Assembly: GCA_002328565.1 (NCBI GenBank)
Contig: DCUU01000063.1
Span: 1 to 41,723 of the forward strand
Direction of reading: 5' to 3'
Source: Candidatus Moranbacteria bacterium UBA2206
GTDB taxonomy: Bacteria > Patescibacteriota > Minisyncoccia > Moranbacterales > UBA2206
Length of the DNA: 41,723 bases
Numbering within the stretch: position 1 is the stretch's first letter; each line of letters starts with the position of its first letter. The notes beneath the pieces were generated by a model, which had not been told where the DNA came from, did not search any database, and worked only from the letters and a program-made list of their open reading frames with translations. Made by a program: the position numbers and the translations under genes. This document shows positions 6,259-15,893 of the stretch, piece after piece.

Positions 6259-9200
6259 AAAGCAGGAGCAACGCCGGGAATAAAACTAACAGCGGCAACA
6301 ACAGCCGCCGTAATAACAGCTTGCTTTCCAGCATCTCCAACTTTTCTCCAAACGCTTTCTTCGTGATATATAACTGAAGCAGCGCAAATATCAGAATTAT
6401 ATTTTTCCTCACTTCCCAAACAAGTCCACTTGGTTCGACCTCTAGTTCCTAGGACTGGAAAAGGGAATTGTGAGGTGTCGCGATAGTTAGTTATCGTTGT
6501 CACTACTGGTTCTTCATTGTAAAACTCTGGGATTCCACTTTCGCAAAAAGTTCTTCCGGTAAATCCCGACTGTCTTTGTTCTTTATCATAAAATCCAGCC
6601 GCATTTCCACATTTTCCATAAACACATTCTTTAGTTCCTTTGCAATAATCATTCATAAAATCAGTTTCGCCTCTAGCATATCCTCCGCAAGTTTTGTCTG
6701 AACAAGTTTGAGCAGCGCAAGAACAATCTTTTCCTTCTGGAATAGAAAGAAGCGTAGCCCGACAAAGCCCCGAATTGTATTTAGATTCGCTTCCAACGCA
6801 AGTCCATTGCATAGATGTTGCCATTCTTCCAGTGTCTTTTAAGTTCAAGAAAAAATTAACACCATTAAGTTTCCAGTCTTGTCCTGGTCCATATGCATAT
6901 CTGTCTGATTGAGCCATCTCTGGACTACCAGTCTTACAGAAAGAACCTCTAAATTTATTTTCATTAAAATAATAAATCCCCTGAGCATCACCACATTTAG
7001 CCTTAAGGCTATCCTTTTCTGTATTATTTTTAGAATCAGAAACAGTTGTGCCCATAGCAACAGGATTAGTAGGAATAATTGGATTAGTAATTGAAACAGT
7101 AGGGTCAATGGGGGTAGTTGGGGTAGTTGGGACAGTTGGGACAGTAGGTGGAATAGTTGGAGTAGTTCTCTCAACAGGAGCAGCAACTGTACAATTACCA
7201 CCCTCGGTTTGCATTCCAACAAGTTGAGTGATAGAAATTCCTCCGGGACGGCAATAACAACCGTCTTGTGCATTTATCCAACATCCTGCAAATTTGATTT
7301 TTTCTTCGCAATAAACCTTGCAATCATTACTATCCACTTGACGAACAAGAGTAATCTCCGGCTTATTTCCCTGAGTACAAGCACTGATTAATTTATTTTC
7401 ACAAGCAATGTCAGCTTCGGGATTAGGAATATCGCTAAAGCTATTTACTTTTATGGTACAAATAGCAGTGATATTGTTTGTAGCACCTATTTTTTTGCAA
7501 GTCCAATTCTTTTCCCCTCCAGCAGCCGGATAGGTTTCGGGTGCAACTCCCACAATTTCTGCAATACCAGAACAAAAAGCCAATCCTGTCATTGATTTAT
7601 TCGCAAGAGAACTACCAAAAGTTCCGATATTGCCATTTCTTGCTGATCCAAGAGCTGGACCACACAGATTATTAACGGCTTCAGGAAGTTCTTCCTCCTC
7701 TTCTTCATCTTCTTCGTCTTCTCCTCGATTAGCAGTACAACTTATTATGTCACTAGGACTTTCCTTATTAATACAATTCCATGAAGCTTCATTGGGCTTT
7801 GTAGGATCAACACCAAATTTAGGTGGTTCTGAAACACCATGCAATCCATTTTCAGTGCACAAGCCATCGATAATTGGAACTTGAAGTGTTTCAAGGGGGT
7901 ATAATTTTTTTGAAGCTTCTCCACATCCAACTTTATCATTATCTTCATTTCCTCCGCCTGGAACCGTAGAAGATATACAGGTTGTTTCACTATTATTATT
8001 AGTCAGCCAATTAAAAACATTTTTTAACCATGAAGATGGTTTGCATTTCCATTCAGCTGGAGGAGCGATGGGGGCTGTCACAACTTCATATTTATCAGCA
8101 CAAAAATTATTCGTATCAAAAAATTTTGCTTCAGCCGGATATTTTTTTCCAGCTTCTGCTCCGCAGGAAGAACTTCTTTGTTTATGCGCTGAGCAATTTT
8201 TCATTCCACTGCCTTGCCCGCAAGTCCAAGAAGCATCATAAAAAAATGCTTGCGGATTTGGCATCCATTGAGGTCTAGCTGGAACAGCGCTTCCGGAAGT
8301 GCAAAATGTGTCATTTCCAAAATCTTCGTTGTTTGTATAAACTTTTTCATTAGCCGAACCGCATGCTCCCTCAGTGTTATTAACAGTACCATGAGAAGCC
8401 GAACAAGCAGCATTTTTCCCATTATTATATCCCTGGCAAATCCAACTCACCGCCTTGCCAATTTCAGGAAATCTTATTGTAGAATAATCTGGCACAACCT
8501 TTCCGGATGCGCAAAATTTTTGCGATTCAGAACAAAAGGATTGTGGGGAACGAAAAGCAGAAGCCTCGTTCGCATAAGTGCCATTAGCTACTCCGCAAGA
8601 TCCATCTATTATTCTGGTGTTTTTAATCCTGGATACTCCGCAGTTAACTTCTTCTATGCTTCCACCGCCACAAGACCACGACACTTCAAATGAATTATTT
8701 GGGAAAAAAGGAGGCTCAGCGCCATCATAAGCTACATTTTCAACTGTAATTTTTCTTATTGCGCCTGATTTGCAAAAACTTTTTGTTTCAAATTTTCCTG
8801 ATGTTGTTATGCTGTCATAGTCATATATTTTTCCGCTTTCATCTCCACAAATACCAACCAGAGAATTTGTCGGCCTAATTTCCAATGTATCTGCACAGGT
8901 GACTTTTCCTTTTGAGTTTTCCGCAGTAAAGGTGCATGTTTCTGTGCCGGCACCGATCCAAGTATTTTTGATATTAAGCCCGTCTCCCCACTCGGATTTT
9001 ATAGGCGCACTTGAAAGAAAATTATCCCCATATTGAGTCCGGCCGGCAGAGTTAAGCGTACAAATATTATTACTACAAGCATAATTGGAACATCTGAAAG
9101 TCACCTTATCCGCACCGGTAAAATCCCAATGTATAAAAGCGCCTCCTCCCGAATATATACTTGCCGCCCCATATGTGAAACTACACGTCGGCAGAGTAAT

Positions 9201-9488
9201 AGCTGAAGCAACGGCTCTTGAGCCAGTACAAAGCACATCTTCGGAGGAAGTACTGCCTAAGCACTTCCAACTTACCGTTTTTCCCGGCTGAGGCCAAATC
9301 AAACTTCCCTCAGGAATTGCTTCAGTTCTTCCTACTTCGCATGTTCCATTTGGCCATGTGGATAAATCATATGGGATATTTGTGATATCGCTAGCGCATT
9401 TACCAGAATAAGCGCTGGCCTGATTTATTAATAAAAAGAAAGCCAATATAAAAATTAAAGAGTTAATGACTTTTTTTATTATACCCAT
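6249..9488 (-). CDS. giant secreted Cys-rich modular surface protein (1079 aa; possible frameshift at 3' end)
   Basis: The signal peptide is IFILAFFLLINQASA, with likely cleavage before YSGKC. About nine copies of a 60-85 aa module follow, each with the pattern CGxAxGxxY - F..FCxxG - (P)xFP..G..xxWxC - C(x)A.R; each module has four Cys, suggesting paired disulfides. An Ig-like stretch lies after module 1, a Glu/Asp-rich linker at about 584-602, and a Pro/Thr-rich linker at about 769-803. The C-terminus ends in a hydrophobic AVITAAVVAAVSFIPGVAPALLL. A -1 shift at 6259-6261 would add 35 plausible residues ending at a TAA at 6151. It sits in a three-gene unit with the 135-aa and 1346-aa genes. 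An adhesin or envelope protein is inferred; the family is not recognised. Confidence 0.8.
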   Translation of the reverse strand: MGIIKKVINSLIFILAFFLLINQASAYSGKCASDITNIPYDLSTWPNGTCEVGRTEAIPEGSLIWPQPGKTVSWKCLGSTSSEDVLCTGSRAVASAITLPTCSFTYGAASIYSGGGAFIHWDFTGADKVTFRCSNYACSNNICTLNSAGRTQYGDNFLSSAPIKSEWGDGLNIKNTWIGAGTETCTFTAENSKGKVTCADTLEIRPTNSLVGICGDESGKIYDYDSITTSGKFETKSFCKSGAIRKITVENVAYDGAEPPFFPNNSFEVSWSCGGGSIEEVNCGVSRIKNTRIIDGSCGVANGTYANEASAFRSPQSFCSESQKFCASGKVVPDYSTIRFPEIGKAVSWICQGYNNGKNAACSASHGTVNNTEGACGSANEKVYTNNEDFGNDTFCTSGSAVPARPQWMPNPQAFFYDASWTCGQGSGMKNCSAHKQRSSSCGAEAGKKYPAEAKFFDTNNFCADKYEVVTAPIAPPAEWKCKPSSWLKNVFNWLTNNNSETTCISSTVPGGGNEDNDKVGCGEASKKLYPLETLQVPIIDGLCTENGLHGVSEPPKFGVDPTKPNEASWNCINKESPSDIISCTANRGEDEEDEEEEEELPEAVNNLCGPALGSARNGNIGTFGSSLANKSMTGLAFCSGIAEIVGVAPETYPAAGGEKNWTCKKIGATNNITAICTIKVNSFSDIPNPEADIACENKLISACTQGNKPEITLVRQVDSNDCKVYCEEKIKFAGCWINAQDGCYCRPGGISITQLVGMQTEGGNCTVAAPVERTTPTIPPTVPTVPTTPTTPIDPTVSITNPIIPTNPVAMGTTVSDSKNNTEKDSLKAKCGDAQGIYYFNENKFRGSFCKTGSPEMAQSDRYAYGPGQDWKLNGVNFFLNLKDTGRMATSMQWTCVGSESKYNSGLCRATLLSIPEGKDCSCAAQTCSDKTCGGYARGETDFMNDYCKGTKECVYGKCGNAAGFYDKEQRQSGFTGRTFCESGIPEFYNEEPVVTTITNYRDTSQFPFPVLGTRGRTKWTCLGSEEKYNSDICAASVIYHEESVWRKVGDAGKQAVITAAVVAAVSFIPGVAPALLL

Positions 9489-9515
9489 ATCATTTTTAAT
9501 CTTATTTGTTAAAAC

Positions 9516-9923
9516 TTATTTTACCTCTACTATAACCATCATTATCTCTTTGGTCTGCTTGTTATATTGAATATCTACTTTCTGATTTTTAGGAATTTCA
9601 AACAAACCGATTTCTTCTGCGATTATTTTATTATCCTTTTCGGTTTGTTTTATAAATGAAACTCCAGTTTTCGGAATATTAAGTATTATTTTTTCCCCAG
9701 TTTCAAGAGTTGCCTCGATAGAATTAGCACTTATATTATTAATCTCCCCTATTGCATTCTCTATGGGATTTTTTTCTATTTCTTCTTCTAATGCCGGTGC
9801 TATAGAATCATTTATTTTCACTAGACCATTATCCTTGCCACTAAAAATAATCATCGCAATAATAACCAGCACCACCAAAGCCGCTGCGCTAATTATGATA
9901 ATTTTAATTTTTTTACTATCCAT
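9516..9923 (-). CDS. membrane-anchored small protein between two surface genes
   Basis: 135 aa. One N-terminal transmembrane segment (about 7-28, IIIISAAALVVLVIIAMIIF) precedes a soluble outer domain without Cys. The pattern IGEINNISANSIEATLETGEKIILNIP resembles small beta-barrel domains of the DUF5666 kind, but I would not assign it. It lies 27 bases upstream of the 1079-aa gene; the start codon is 10 bases from an ACCCTATGGAGT-family element (9933). Its position suggests a role in surface-protein assembly or anchoring; this is inference from context. Confidence 0.65.
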   Translation of the reverse strand: MDSKKIKIIIISAAALVVLVIIAMIIFSGKDNGLVKINDSIAPALEEEIEKNPIENAIGEINNISANSIEATLETGEKIILNIPKTGVSFIKQTEKDNKIIAEEIGLFEIPKNQKVDIQYNKQTKEIMMVIVEVK

Positions 9924-9932
9924 TTTATTGTT

Positions 9933-10034
9933 TTTACCCCGTGGAATAATTATATACTATACCCCGGATGATTTTATAAATTAATATTATTTTAAATTTT
10001 AGTTATTTCATAAGTCCGTATTCCACTGGGTGAA
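9933..10034. repeat. terminal-inverted-repeat element, ACCCTATGGAGT family (copy B)
   Basis: ACCCCGTGGAATA (9936-9948) pairs with TATTCCACTGGGT (10019-10031). Against copy A the arms differ at several positions, and most changes are matched on the other arm, so pairing is kept. The interior shares AATTATATA and TAAGTCCGTA blocks with the other copies. It fills the gap between the 1346-aa stop and the 135-aa start. Confidence 0.8.
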
Positions 10035-10044
10035 TTTATATTAA

Positions 10045-13000
10045 CTAGTTGCTATAAAGATGAGTTTGAGGAATTACTTCCTCACCTTGTTTTTCGTGAG
10101 ACCAAGCTAATCTTGCCACAGCGTCTCCACCATTTTCATAATATTCCATCTTAATATCATATTTTTGATTAGCGTTTAGATTTATCTTGCCAGTATATTC
10201 GGTACTGTCTTGATCAATCCACTTATCCACCAATAACTGTCCATTCACCCAAAAGCGAACTCCGTCATCAGCAGTGACGTGGAAAGTCCATTCTCCAGTA
10301 TGCTTTGGCTGTACTTTGCCTTCCCAGCGGATACTAAAAGTATCTTTGTCTATATCATTATTCGGCCTATCTTGATTCCAGTTAAAATCGATAGTAGCAT
10401 CTTTCTTGACAACCTTTTGCGCTGTAAAATCAAGGTTATCAAAATATTTTCCGAGCAGACCATCTCCTGTTGTTCCTGTTGTTGTTGGCTCGCCATATCC
10501 CTTTGTCGCGTTGCATACTACTGGTTTTTTGTTGGTAAAAATTTTATTCAACAAGTTTGGCCGACAAACCCAGTCTACCGATGCTCCGACAGTCGCTGGG
10601 AAAGCTGGCTTGGCGGAAGAAAGATTATATCCATCCATGCAAAAATTTTCTGATCTGAAATTGTTTTCGTTTTCAGAATAATTTCCAGCCGCATCGCCAC
10701 AACCAGGATTAATACTTTCACTTTTTCTTCCAGCAGCACAAGAAACTACTTTTTTCAAAAGTATTTTATCCATCATCCAATTACCAGATTCACTGCATTT
10801 CCATTCCACCATTTTTCCTTGCTCTGGAAATTCAGGTTTTGTCGGGCTAGCTATTCCATTGGAACAGAAGGTATCATTGCCAAAGCTAGCGTTAGTACTT
10901 TCATAAAATTTATTAGCCGTTCCACAAGCAACATTAATTCCCGTACCTTCGCCCTTACAACCATATATCGGACAATCTTTTTCATCTTTTCCCGTTATTA
11001 TTATATCTTTAGTCCCACCCGCGCAAAAACTAGCCGTCGGGTAATTCTGGCATATTGCCACTACGTCGTCGTCGCATATTGGCGGTTTCTCACATCCACA
11101 ATTATCTTTTCCACCAGACACTATTTTTCCATCCTTACACCAATCAGGTGGCAATGGAGAAAGCGCCGGACAAGTTTCGCCGCATACAGGAGGTTCTACA
11201 TTGGAATTTCTTTTTGCATAACATTTTTGAGTTTCGGTTCCTGATGCACTACTACAAACCCACTCTTCTGTTTGTCCCATCTCTGGAAAATCAGGAATTG
11301 CCGGATTAGGATTTCCATGAACGCAAAATGCTCCGCTATAACTACTTGAAACATCGCTATATGCCTTAGGTCTTGTTTGATCATTTGAACCAGCTGGACC
11401 ACAAAGATTTATTGCTGGAGGGAGGATGTCCTCCTCCGTATTAACAATAACAGTATTGGTGCATGTCTTCTTGTTACCCTTGTCATCATAAACATTATAG
11501 GTACAAACTCTACTTTTCGCTGAATCTGAATTATTAATATATTTTAAATTAAAACGCATATCGCTCTTAGGGTTTTCAAAACTCTTAACTGTAGAATTTT
11601 TGCCATCATAGGTGCATATCCCTGAAAGACAATACCCGTTCGCTTCTATTTCACCAAAATTCGTACAACTAAATTCAACTTTCTTGGTCTTGTAAACTTT
11701 CAGTGTAGTTGCGAAAGATTCACCGGAACTAACTGTTCCGCTCGTAGCAGTACAATTTAATACGCTTTCATCAATCCCGCCACCACCGCAAGAAACTACC
11801 GGCATTGGACTTTTCGCTTCGCCAATTATATCTCGAGTTCCATTTTCCTTGATTGCTCTTATGGAATAATAATAACTTTCATCAGCAACCCCCTGCCATT
11901 CATAGCTTGTTCCTGTTATGTCATCTTTTTTCAAATCCTGAGGCGCAGTTATTCCGCTATTGGTTTTTTTAATTATCAATTCATATCTGTCAGCACCAGT
12001 AACACCTGACCAGCTCACCGAGACTAAGCCACCACTACAAGTCGCACTTAAATCAGCTGGGGCTGGCAATGTAGCTTCGCAAACCTGGCACACCGATCCT
12101 CCGCAATCAACTCCATATTCCCCAGCGTCTTTTATATTGTTATGACAAGTAGGATTATTGGTTATATTTAGTTGTACCACAGCATTATTGGTTGATTTTT
12201 TCCCATCTGCGGTTTCTACTTGCAAAGCAGTTGCATTCCAATTATTATTCCCGTTTTCTTGAAAAATTCTCACTAAGCCAGTTGGACTACTTGAAGTAGC
12301 AAGAAGTACAGATCCGCATCCAGTATCTAGCCCATTATACCATCGATATTTTCCACCAGCCCCAGCGCCTGAACCAGTAAAGGAAACCTCTTTGCCAGCC
12401 ACAAAACTTGCTCGATTTTGTGGACTGCTAATCACTGCGACAGGAAGACCTTCGGCCGGAGCAGAATTAACTATCACTTTTACTATCTTACTCACAGTTC
12501 CTCCAGTATTCTTGCAAGTCAATGTAAAAGTATTTTCTCCGACTGTTCGCAAAGGTATATTATAAGATTCGTGTTCTCCATTAGCATAAAGCATTGGCTT
12601 ATTAGACCAATTTTCGCTTGCTGAAGACAAACTAAGATTGCAAGAAGTAGCATTGCCGGAAACAGTATATATCATTGAAACGCTATCGCCGATATTGATA
12701 GTGCTTTTAGAAGCAGCCAAGGTAACACTTGGAGCAGAATTAATTTTTTTGACAGCCAAACTATCCGAGCAGACGGCCGTTTCGTTATTTCCATTTTTGG
12801 CAGTAAAAGTACAGGTTTCAATTGCATCAACTGGACTAACCCAAGTAGCTTCCGCGCTTCCGGAGCTGTTCACAAAACTAGATCTTCCGGATTGATTATA
12901 TGTAAGCACGCCATTATTAATTGGGCCAAAGCTTGTACAAGTAAAGTCCAGTCTACCATCCGCATCATTAACTGATGTCCAAGTCATGGTAGCTGATTGT

Positions 13001-14085
13001 CCAGATGTGATTTCGGATTTGTCATAATTAACTTCGCAAGCAGGAGCACTGGGATTAGCGCTAGCCACACAAGCCGTATTGTTCCAATTGAATCCGGTTT
13101 TGCATTTATATTCACATTTGTCTATTTTATTTGGATAGGCGTATTTCCAAGTTCCATTGGACGTTAGGCCAGTTTCTTCATAGGCGGAAGATGGTTCTGC
13201 GTTAGTTGGAAGAGTTCCACAAGAATAAATTGTAGCATTGGCCACGCAAGATGTATTATTCCAAATATACCCCGCTTTACACTTATATTCACACTTCGCT
13301 GTTGTATTTGGATAAGCATATTTCCAATTTCCATTCGCTGTCAAACCTGTTTCTTCGTAAGAAGAAGATGCTTCAGTATTGGCTGGAAGTGTGCCACAAG
13401 AAAATGCAGTGGCAACAGTTTTTGTCGCTGAGCAAGTCTCAGTTTGCTGAGATCCAAAGGAATATTTACATTGCCAAGTAGAGATCGGTGAAATAGAAGT
13501 TGGAAAATCTGGCCTACTTCCAACTAGATTGTACCAGCCAGATACATTACAAAAACTATTTGGCACATCTGCAGGCCAAGCATTTTCAGTAGTATAATTT
13601 TTTGCAAATGAACCGCATGGTGATACCACCGCAGGTTCAAAATATTGACATTTTATCGATGAGCAATTAGCCGCAGTAGTTCCTACTCCCAATGATGTCC
13701 ACGACCTAGCTTGTTCCAAATTTTGATCATCACCTGGACACATTATCTGAGTAGTTCCATTAGGGGGAGTTCCAGAACATTCATAACGACTGCGAGATGC
13801 GCTACAATTAACTGGTGCTTCAGTACCTTTTTGACATTGCCAATTTGCATTTTGACCAACTGCGGGATAATAAAATCCTCCATATCCAACGTCGTTGAGT
13901 ACTTGAGTATATCCCGTGGCACAAGCAGTATCACTACCAAAGCTCGTAGTTTCAGCAGAATATGTTTTTCCTGCTGCCGTACCACATTTTCCAGTTTCAT
14001 TTATTGCCTCCACCGAGTTCACTTTCAATCCCCCAGCCAGAAGAAATCCAGCGAAGACCAAAAGCACAAGCATCTTTTTTTTCAT
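10045..14085 (-). CDS. giant secreted Cys-rich modular surface protein with PA14 domain (1346 aa)
   Basis: A signal peptide is at the N-terminus (MLVLLVFAGFLLAGGLKVNS). Several copies of the Cys module also found in the 1079-aa protein occur at both ends. Residues about 228-345 hold two near-identical 58-aa tandem units (CGTLP ... YEETGLT ... WKYAYPN ... CEYKCK). Ig-like segments follow (about 340-590), then a fibronectin type III domain (about 675-775). The last 140 residues are a PA14 domain (GLLGKYFDN, WEGKVQPKHTGEWTFHV, DDGVRFWVNGQLLVD), which usually binds carbohydrate. It starts the surface unit; its promoter is at 14185-14213. A cell-surface adhesin is the best guess. The domain calls are firm; the biological target is unknown. 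Confidence 0.82.
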   Translation of the reverse strand: MKKKMLVLLVFAGFLLAGGLKVNSVEAINETGKCGTAAGKTYSAETTSFGSDTACATGYTQVLNDVGYGGFYYPAVGQNANWQCQKGTEAPVNCSASRSRYECSGTPPNGTTQIMCPGDDQNLEQARSWTSLGVGTTAANCSSIKCQYFEPAVVSPCGSFAKNYTTENAWPADVPNSFCNVSGWYNLVGSRPDFPTSISPISTWQCKYSFGSQQTETCSATKTVATAFSCGTLPANTEASSSYEETGLTANGNWKYAYPNTTAKCEYKCKAGYIWNNTSCVANATIYSCGTLPTNAEPSSAYEETGLTSNGTWKYAYPNKIDKCEYKCKTGFNWNNTACVASANPSAPACEVNYDKSEITSGQSATMTWTSVNDADGRLDFTCTSFGPINNGVLTYNQSGRSSFVNSSGSAEATWVSPVDAIETCTFTAKNGNNETAVCSDSLAVKKINSAPSVTLAASKSTINIGDSVSMIYTVSGNATSCNLSLSSASENWSNKPMLYANGEHESYNIPLRTVGENTFTLTCKNTGGTVSKIVKVIVNSAPAEGLPVAVISSPQNRASFVAGKEVSFTGSGAGAGGKYRWYNGLDTGCGSVLLATSSSPTGLVRIFQENGNNNWNATALQVETADGKKSTNNAVVQLNITNNPTCHNNIKDAGEYGVDCGGSVCQVCEATLPAPADLSATCSGGLVSVSWSGVTGADRYELIIKKTNSGITAPQDLKKDDITGTSYEWQGVADESYYYSIRAIKENGTRDIIGEAKSPMPVVSCGGGGIDESVLNCTATSGTVSSGESFATTLKVYKTKKVEFSCTNFGEIEANGYCLSGICTYDGKNSTVKSFENPKSDMRFNLKYINNSDSAKSRVCTYNVYDDKGNKKTCTNTVIVNTEEDILPPAINLCGPAGSNDQTRPKAYSDVSSSYSGAFCVHGNPNPAIPDFPEMGQTEEWVCSSASGTETQKCYAKRNSNVEPPVCGETCPALSPLPPDWCKDGKIVSGGKDNCGCEKPPICDDDVVAICQNYPTASFCAGGTKDIIITGKDEKDCPIYGCKGEGTGINVACGTANKFYESTNASFGNDTFCSNGIASPTKPEFPEQGKMVEWKCSESGNWMMDKILLKKVVSCAAGRKSESINPGCGDAAGNYSENENNFRSENFCMDGYNLSSAKPAFPATVGASVDWVCRPNLLNKIFTNKKPVVCNATKGYGEPTTTGTTGDGLLGKYFDNLDFTAQKVVKKDATIDFNWNQDRPNNDIDKDTFSIRWEGKVQPKHTGEWTFHVTADDGVRFWVNGQLLVDKWIDQDSTEYTGKINLNANQKYDIKMEYYENGGDAVARLAWSHEKQGEEVIPQTHLYSN

Positions 14086-14184
14086 TTTATTTTTTTCTAT
14101 TCAATATTTTACGTTTACAAAAAATTATATTTGCAAAAAATATTTGAATAGTTTTTATATTTTGTTATTTTATTTACTATTTTT

Positions 14185-14213
14185 ATTGTACTATATTTTA
14201 GCTCTTTTGTAAA
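14185..14213 (-). promoter_or_regulatory. promoter of the surface-protein unit
   Basis: Minus strand: TTTACA (14213-14208), 17-base spacer, TACAAT (14190-14185). It gives a leader of about 90 bases before the ATG at 14085. The spacer 14086-14402 holds this promoter and the palindromic element at 14240-14340; I see no gene in it. Confidence 0.55.
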
Positions 14214-14239
14214 TTTTACAAATTCGACCTGTGGATAAG

Positions 14240-14340
14240 TTTACCCTGTTGAATAATTTTGCCTGCCTGCCGGCAGGCAGGCTTTAGCAAAATAAAAAAT
14301 GTAATCATTTTTTATTCAACAGGGTGAACCCTGTTGAATA
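14240..14340. repeat. compound palindromic element, ACCCTATGGAGT-like family (copy D) with internal 22-bp palindrome
   Basis: ACCCTGTTGAATAA (14243-14256) pairs perfectly with TTATTCAACAGGGT (14312-14325). Directly after, ACCCTGTTGAATAA recurs at 14328-14341, so the right arm and this third arm form a near-continuous 30-base palindrome. The loop of the first pair contains a perfect GC-rich palindrome GCCTGCCTGCCGGCAGGCAG plus GC (14261-14282). It lies downstream of ftsZ. Confidence 0.75.
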
Positions 14341-14402
14341 AAAAAAATAATCCCGATTGCTCAGAATTATTTTTAAGAATTTTATTAAATTTTTACGAAA
14401 GT

Positions 14403-15617
14403 TTATTTGCCCATTTTTCGACGAATGAAGGCTGGAATTTCCAATTCATCATCTTCGTCTTCCAATTCTTTGTTTTTTTGCGTTTGCAAAATATTTCTTT
14501 GCGGTTTTGGCGGAATTTTTTCTTCAATTATCATTCTGGATTCAAAACTTTCTGGAAAAGTGATGCGAGGCTTTTCTTCCGCAACTGGCTCCTCTTCTTC
14601 TTTCCTAACTTTCTCAATAGTAATGCGCGACATTTTTTCCAATGGAGATTCCTTGATTTTATCCGCATCAAAGCCAGTCGCTACTACTGTGATTTGCACT
14701 TCACCCTTTTTCATTGTTTCATCCACTACCGCTCCAAAAATTACTTTAGCATTAGGATCAATTGATTCAGTGATAATATTGGCTGCTTCATTGATTTCTA
14801 ACATTGTGAGATCAGTTGAACCACTTACATTAAACAAAACTCCTTTAGCACCATCAATAGAAAGTTCCAAAAGTGGGCTACTGATTGCCGCCTTAGCTGC
14901 TTCAGCTGCTCGGTTTTCTCCGTCGCCTATTCCAATTCCCATAAGAGCTGAGCCACTGTTGGACATAATGGCTTTTACGTCAGCAAAGTCGACATTTACT
15001 ATTCCGGGTTTAGTGATCAGATCAGAAATTCCTTGCACGCCTTGTCGGAGAACATCATCAACAATTTTGAAAGAATTAATGAGTGTAGTTTTTTTATCGA
15101 TAATTTGTAAAAGCTTGTCATTCGGAATAGTGATGAGAGTGTCCACTCGTTCTCGCAAATTTTCCAAAGCTTCTTCAGCAATGGCTCGTCTTTGCGCACC
15201 TTCAAAGCTGAAGGGTTTAGTGATAACTGCTACAGTCAAAATTCCAAGTTCTTTGGCCGTTTCCGCCACAATTGGCGCTGCGCCTGAACCAGTTCCTCCA
15301 CCAAGTCCGCAAGTGACAAAAATCATATCTGCTCCTTTCAGAACTTCTTGAATTTCATCACGATTTTCTTCGGCCGCTTGTCGTCCTATGTCCGGATTCA
15401 TTCCCGCGCCCAAGCCTTTGGTCAAGTTTTTTCCAATATGAACTTTTTCTGAAGCTTTGTTATGATGCAAATCTTGGGCATCAGTGTTGATCGCCACAAA
15501 TTCCACGCCCTTGAGTTTTGCCTCAATCATTCGACTAATCGCGTGTCCGCCAGAGCCTCCTACTCCAACTACTTTTATCCTTGCAAAAGTTTCTACAGGC
15601 GGTTTTATTTCTGCCAT
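14403..15617 (-). CDS. ftsZ: cell division protein FtsZ
   Basis: 404 aa. A tubulin-like GTPase that polymerises into the division ring. The GTP-binding tubulin signature GGGTGSG is at 106-112; NTDAQDL (44-50) and the synergy-loop segment NVDFADVKAIMSNSGSALMG are present. A variable acidic linker (about 325-388) precedes the conserved C-terminal peptide IPAFIRRKMGK, which binds FtsA and other partners. It has two promoters of its own (15738-15766 and 15652-15681) in the 276-base gap upstream. Unusually, a foreign-looking dehydrogenase gene separates it from ftsA. Confidence 0.98.
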   Translation of the reverse strand: MAEIKPPVETFARIKVVGVGGSGGHAISRMIEAKLKGVEFVAINTDAQDLHHNKASEKVHIGKNLTKGLGAGMNPDIGRQAAEENRDEIQEVLKGADMIFVTCGLGGGTGSGAAPIVAETAKELGILTVAVITKPFSFEGAQRRAIAEEALENLRERVDTLITIPNDKLLQIIDKKTTLINSFKIVDDVLRQGVQGISDLITKPGIVNVDFADVKAIMSNSGSALMGIGIGDGENRAAEAAKAAISSPLLELSIDGAKGVLFNVSGSTDLTMLEINEAANIITESIDPNAKVIFGAVVDETMKKGEVQITVVATGFDADKIKESPLEKMSRITIEKVRKEEEEPVAEEKPRITFPESFESRMIIEEKIPPKPQRNILQTQKNKELEDEDDELEIPAFIRRKMGK

Positions 15618-15651
15618 ATGTTTATAAATTTAGTTATTTTATCAGTAGCTA

Positions 15652-15681
15652 AATATAGCACATCAAATTAGTGTGTGTCAA
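15652..15681 (-). promoter_or_regulatory. ftsZ proximal promoter
   Basis: Minus strand: TTGACA (15681-15676), 18-base spacer, TATATT (15657-15652). It is about 28 bases from a start near 15645 to the ATG. No strong Shine-Dalgarno is seen. Confidence 0.6.
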
Positions 15682-15737
15682 ATAATATATTCCCCTTGTA
15701 TTTTTATTTCTTTTTAGCCTTTTATAAGCTCATCCTC

Positions 15738-15766
15738 ATTATACCTTTTCCCGAAAAATGCGTCAA
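15738..15766 (-). promoter_or_regulatory. ftsZ distal promoter
   Basis: Minus strand: TTGACG (15766-15761), 17-base spacer, TATAAT (15743-15738), close to consensus. The leader to ftsZ is about 115 bases. Confidence 0.7.
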
Positions 15767-15893
15767 TTACATAAATAAACCGCATTTACCTATGAAAAAC
15801 AAAGCGATATTCTAGCTTTGGTTAAATAATATGGTATATTTTCCACTTTATTAAAAAATGATTGACTTTATTTGTTATTGATAAAACTATTCG

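Noticed and set aside
14407..15351. Long plus-strand open frame opposite ftsZ
   Set aside because: Shadow frame of the highly conserved ftsZ gene.
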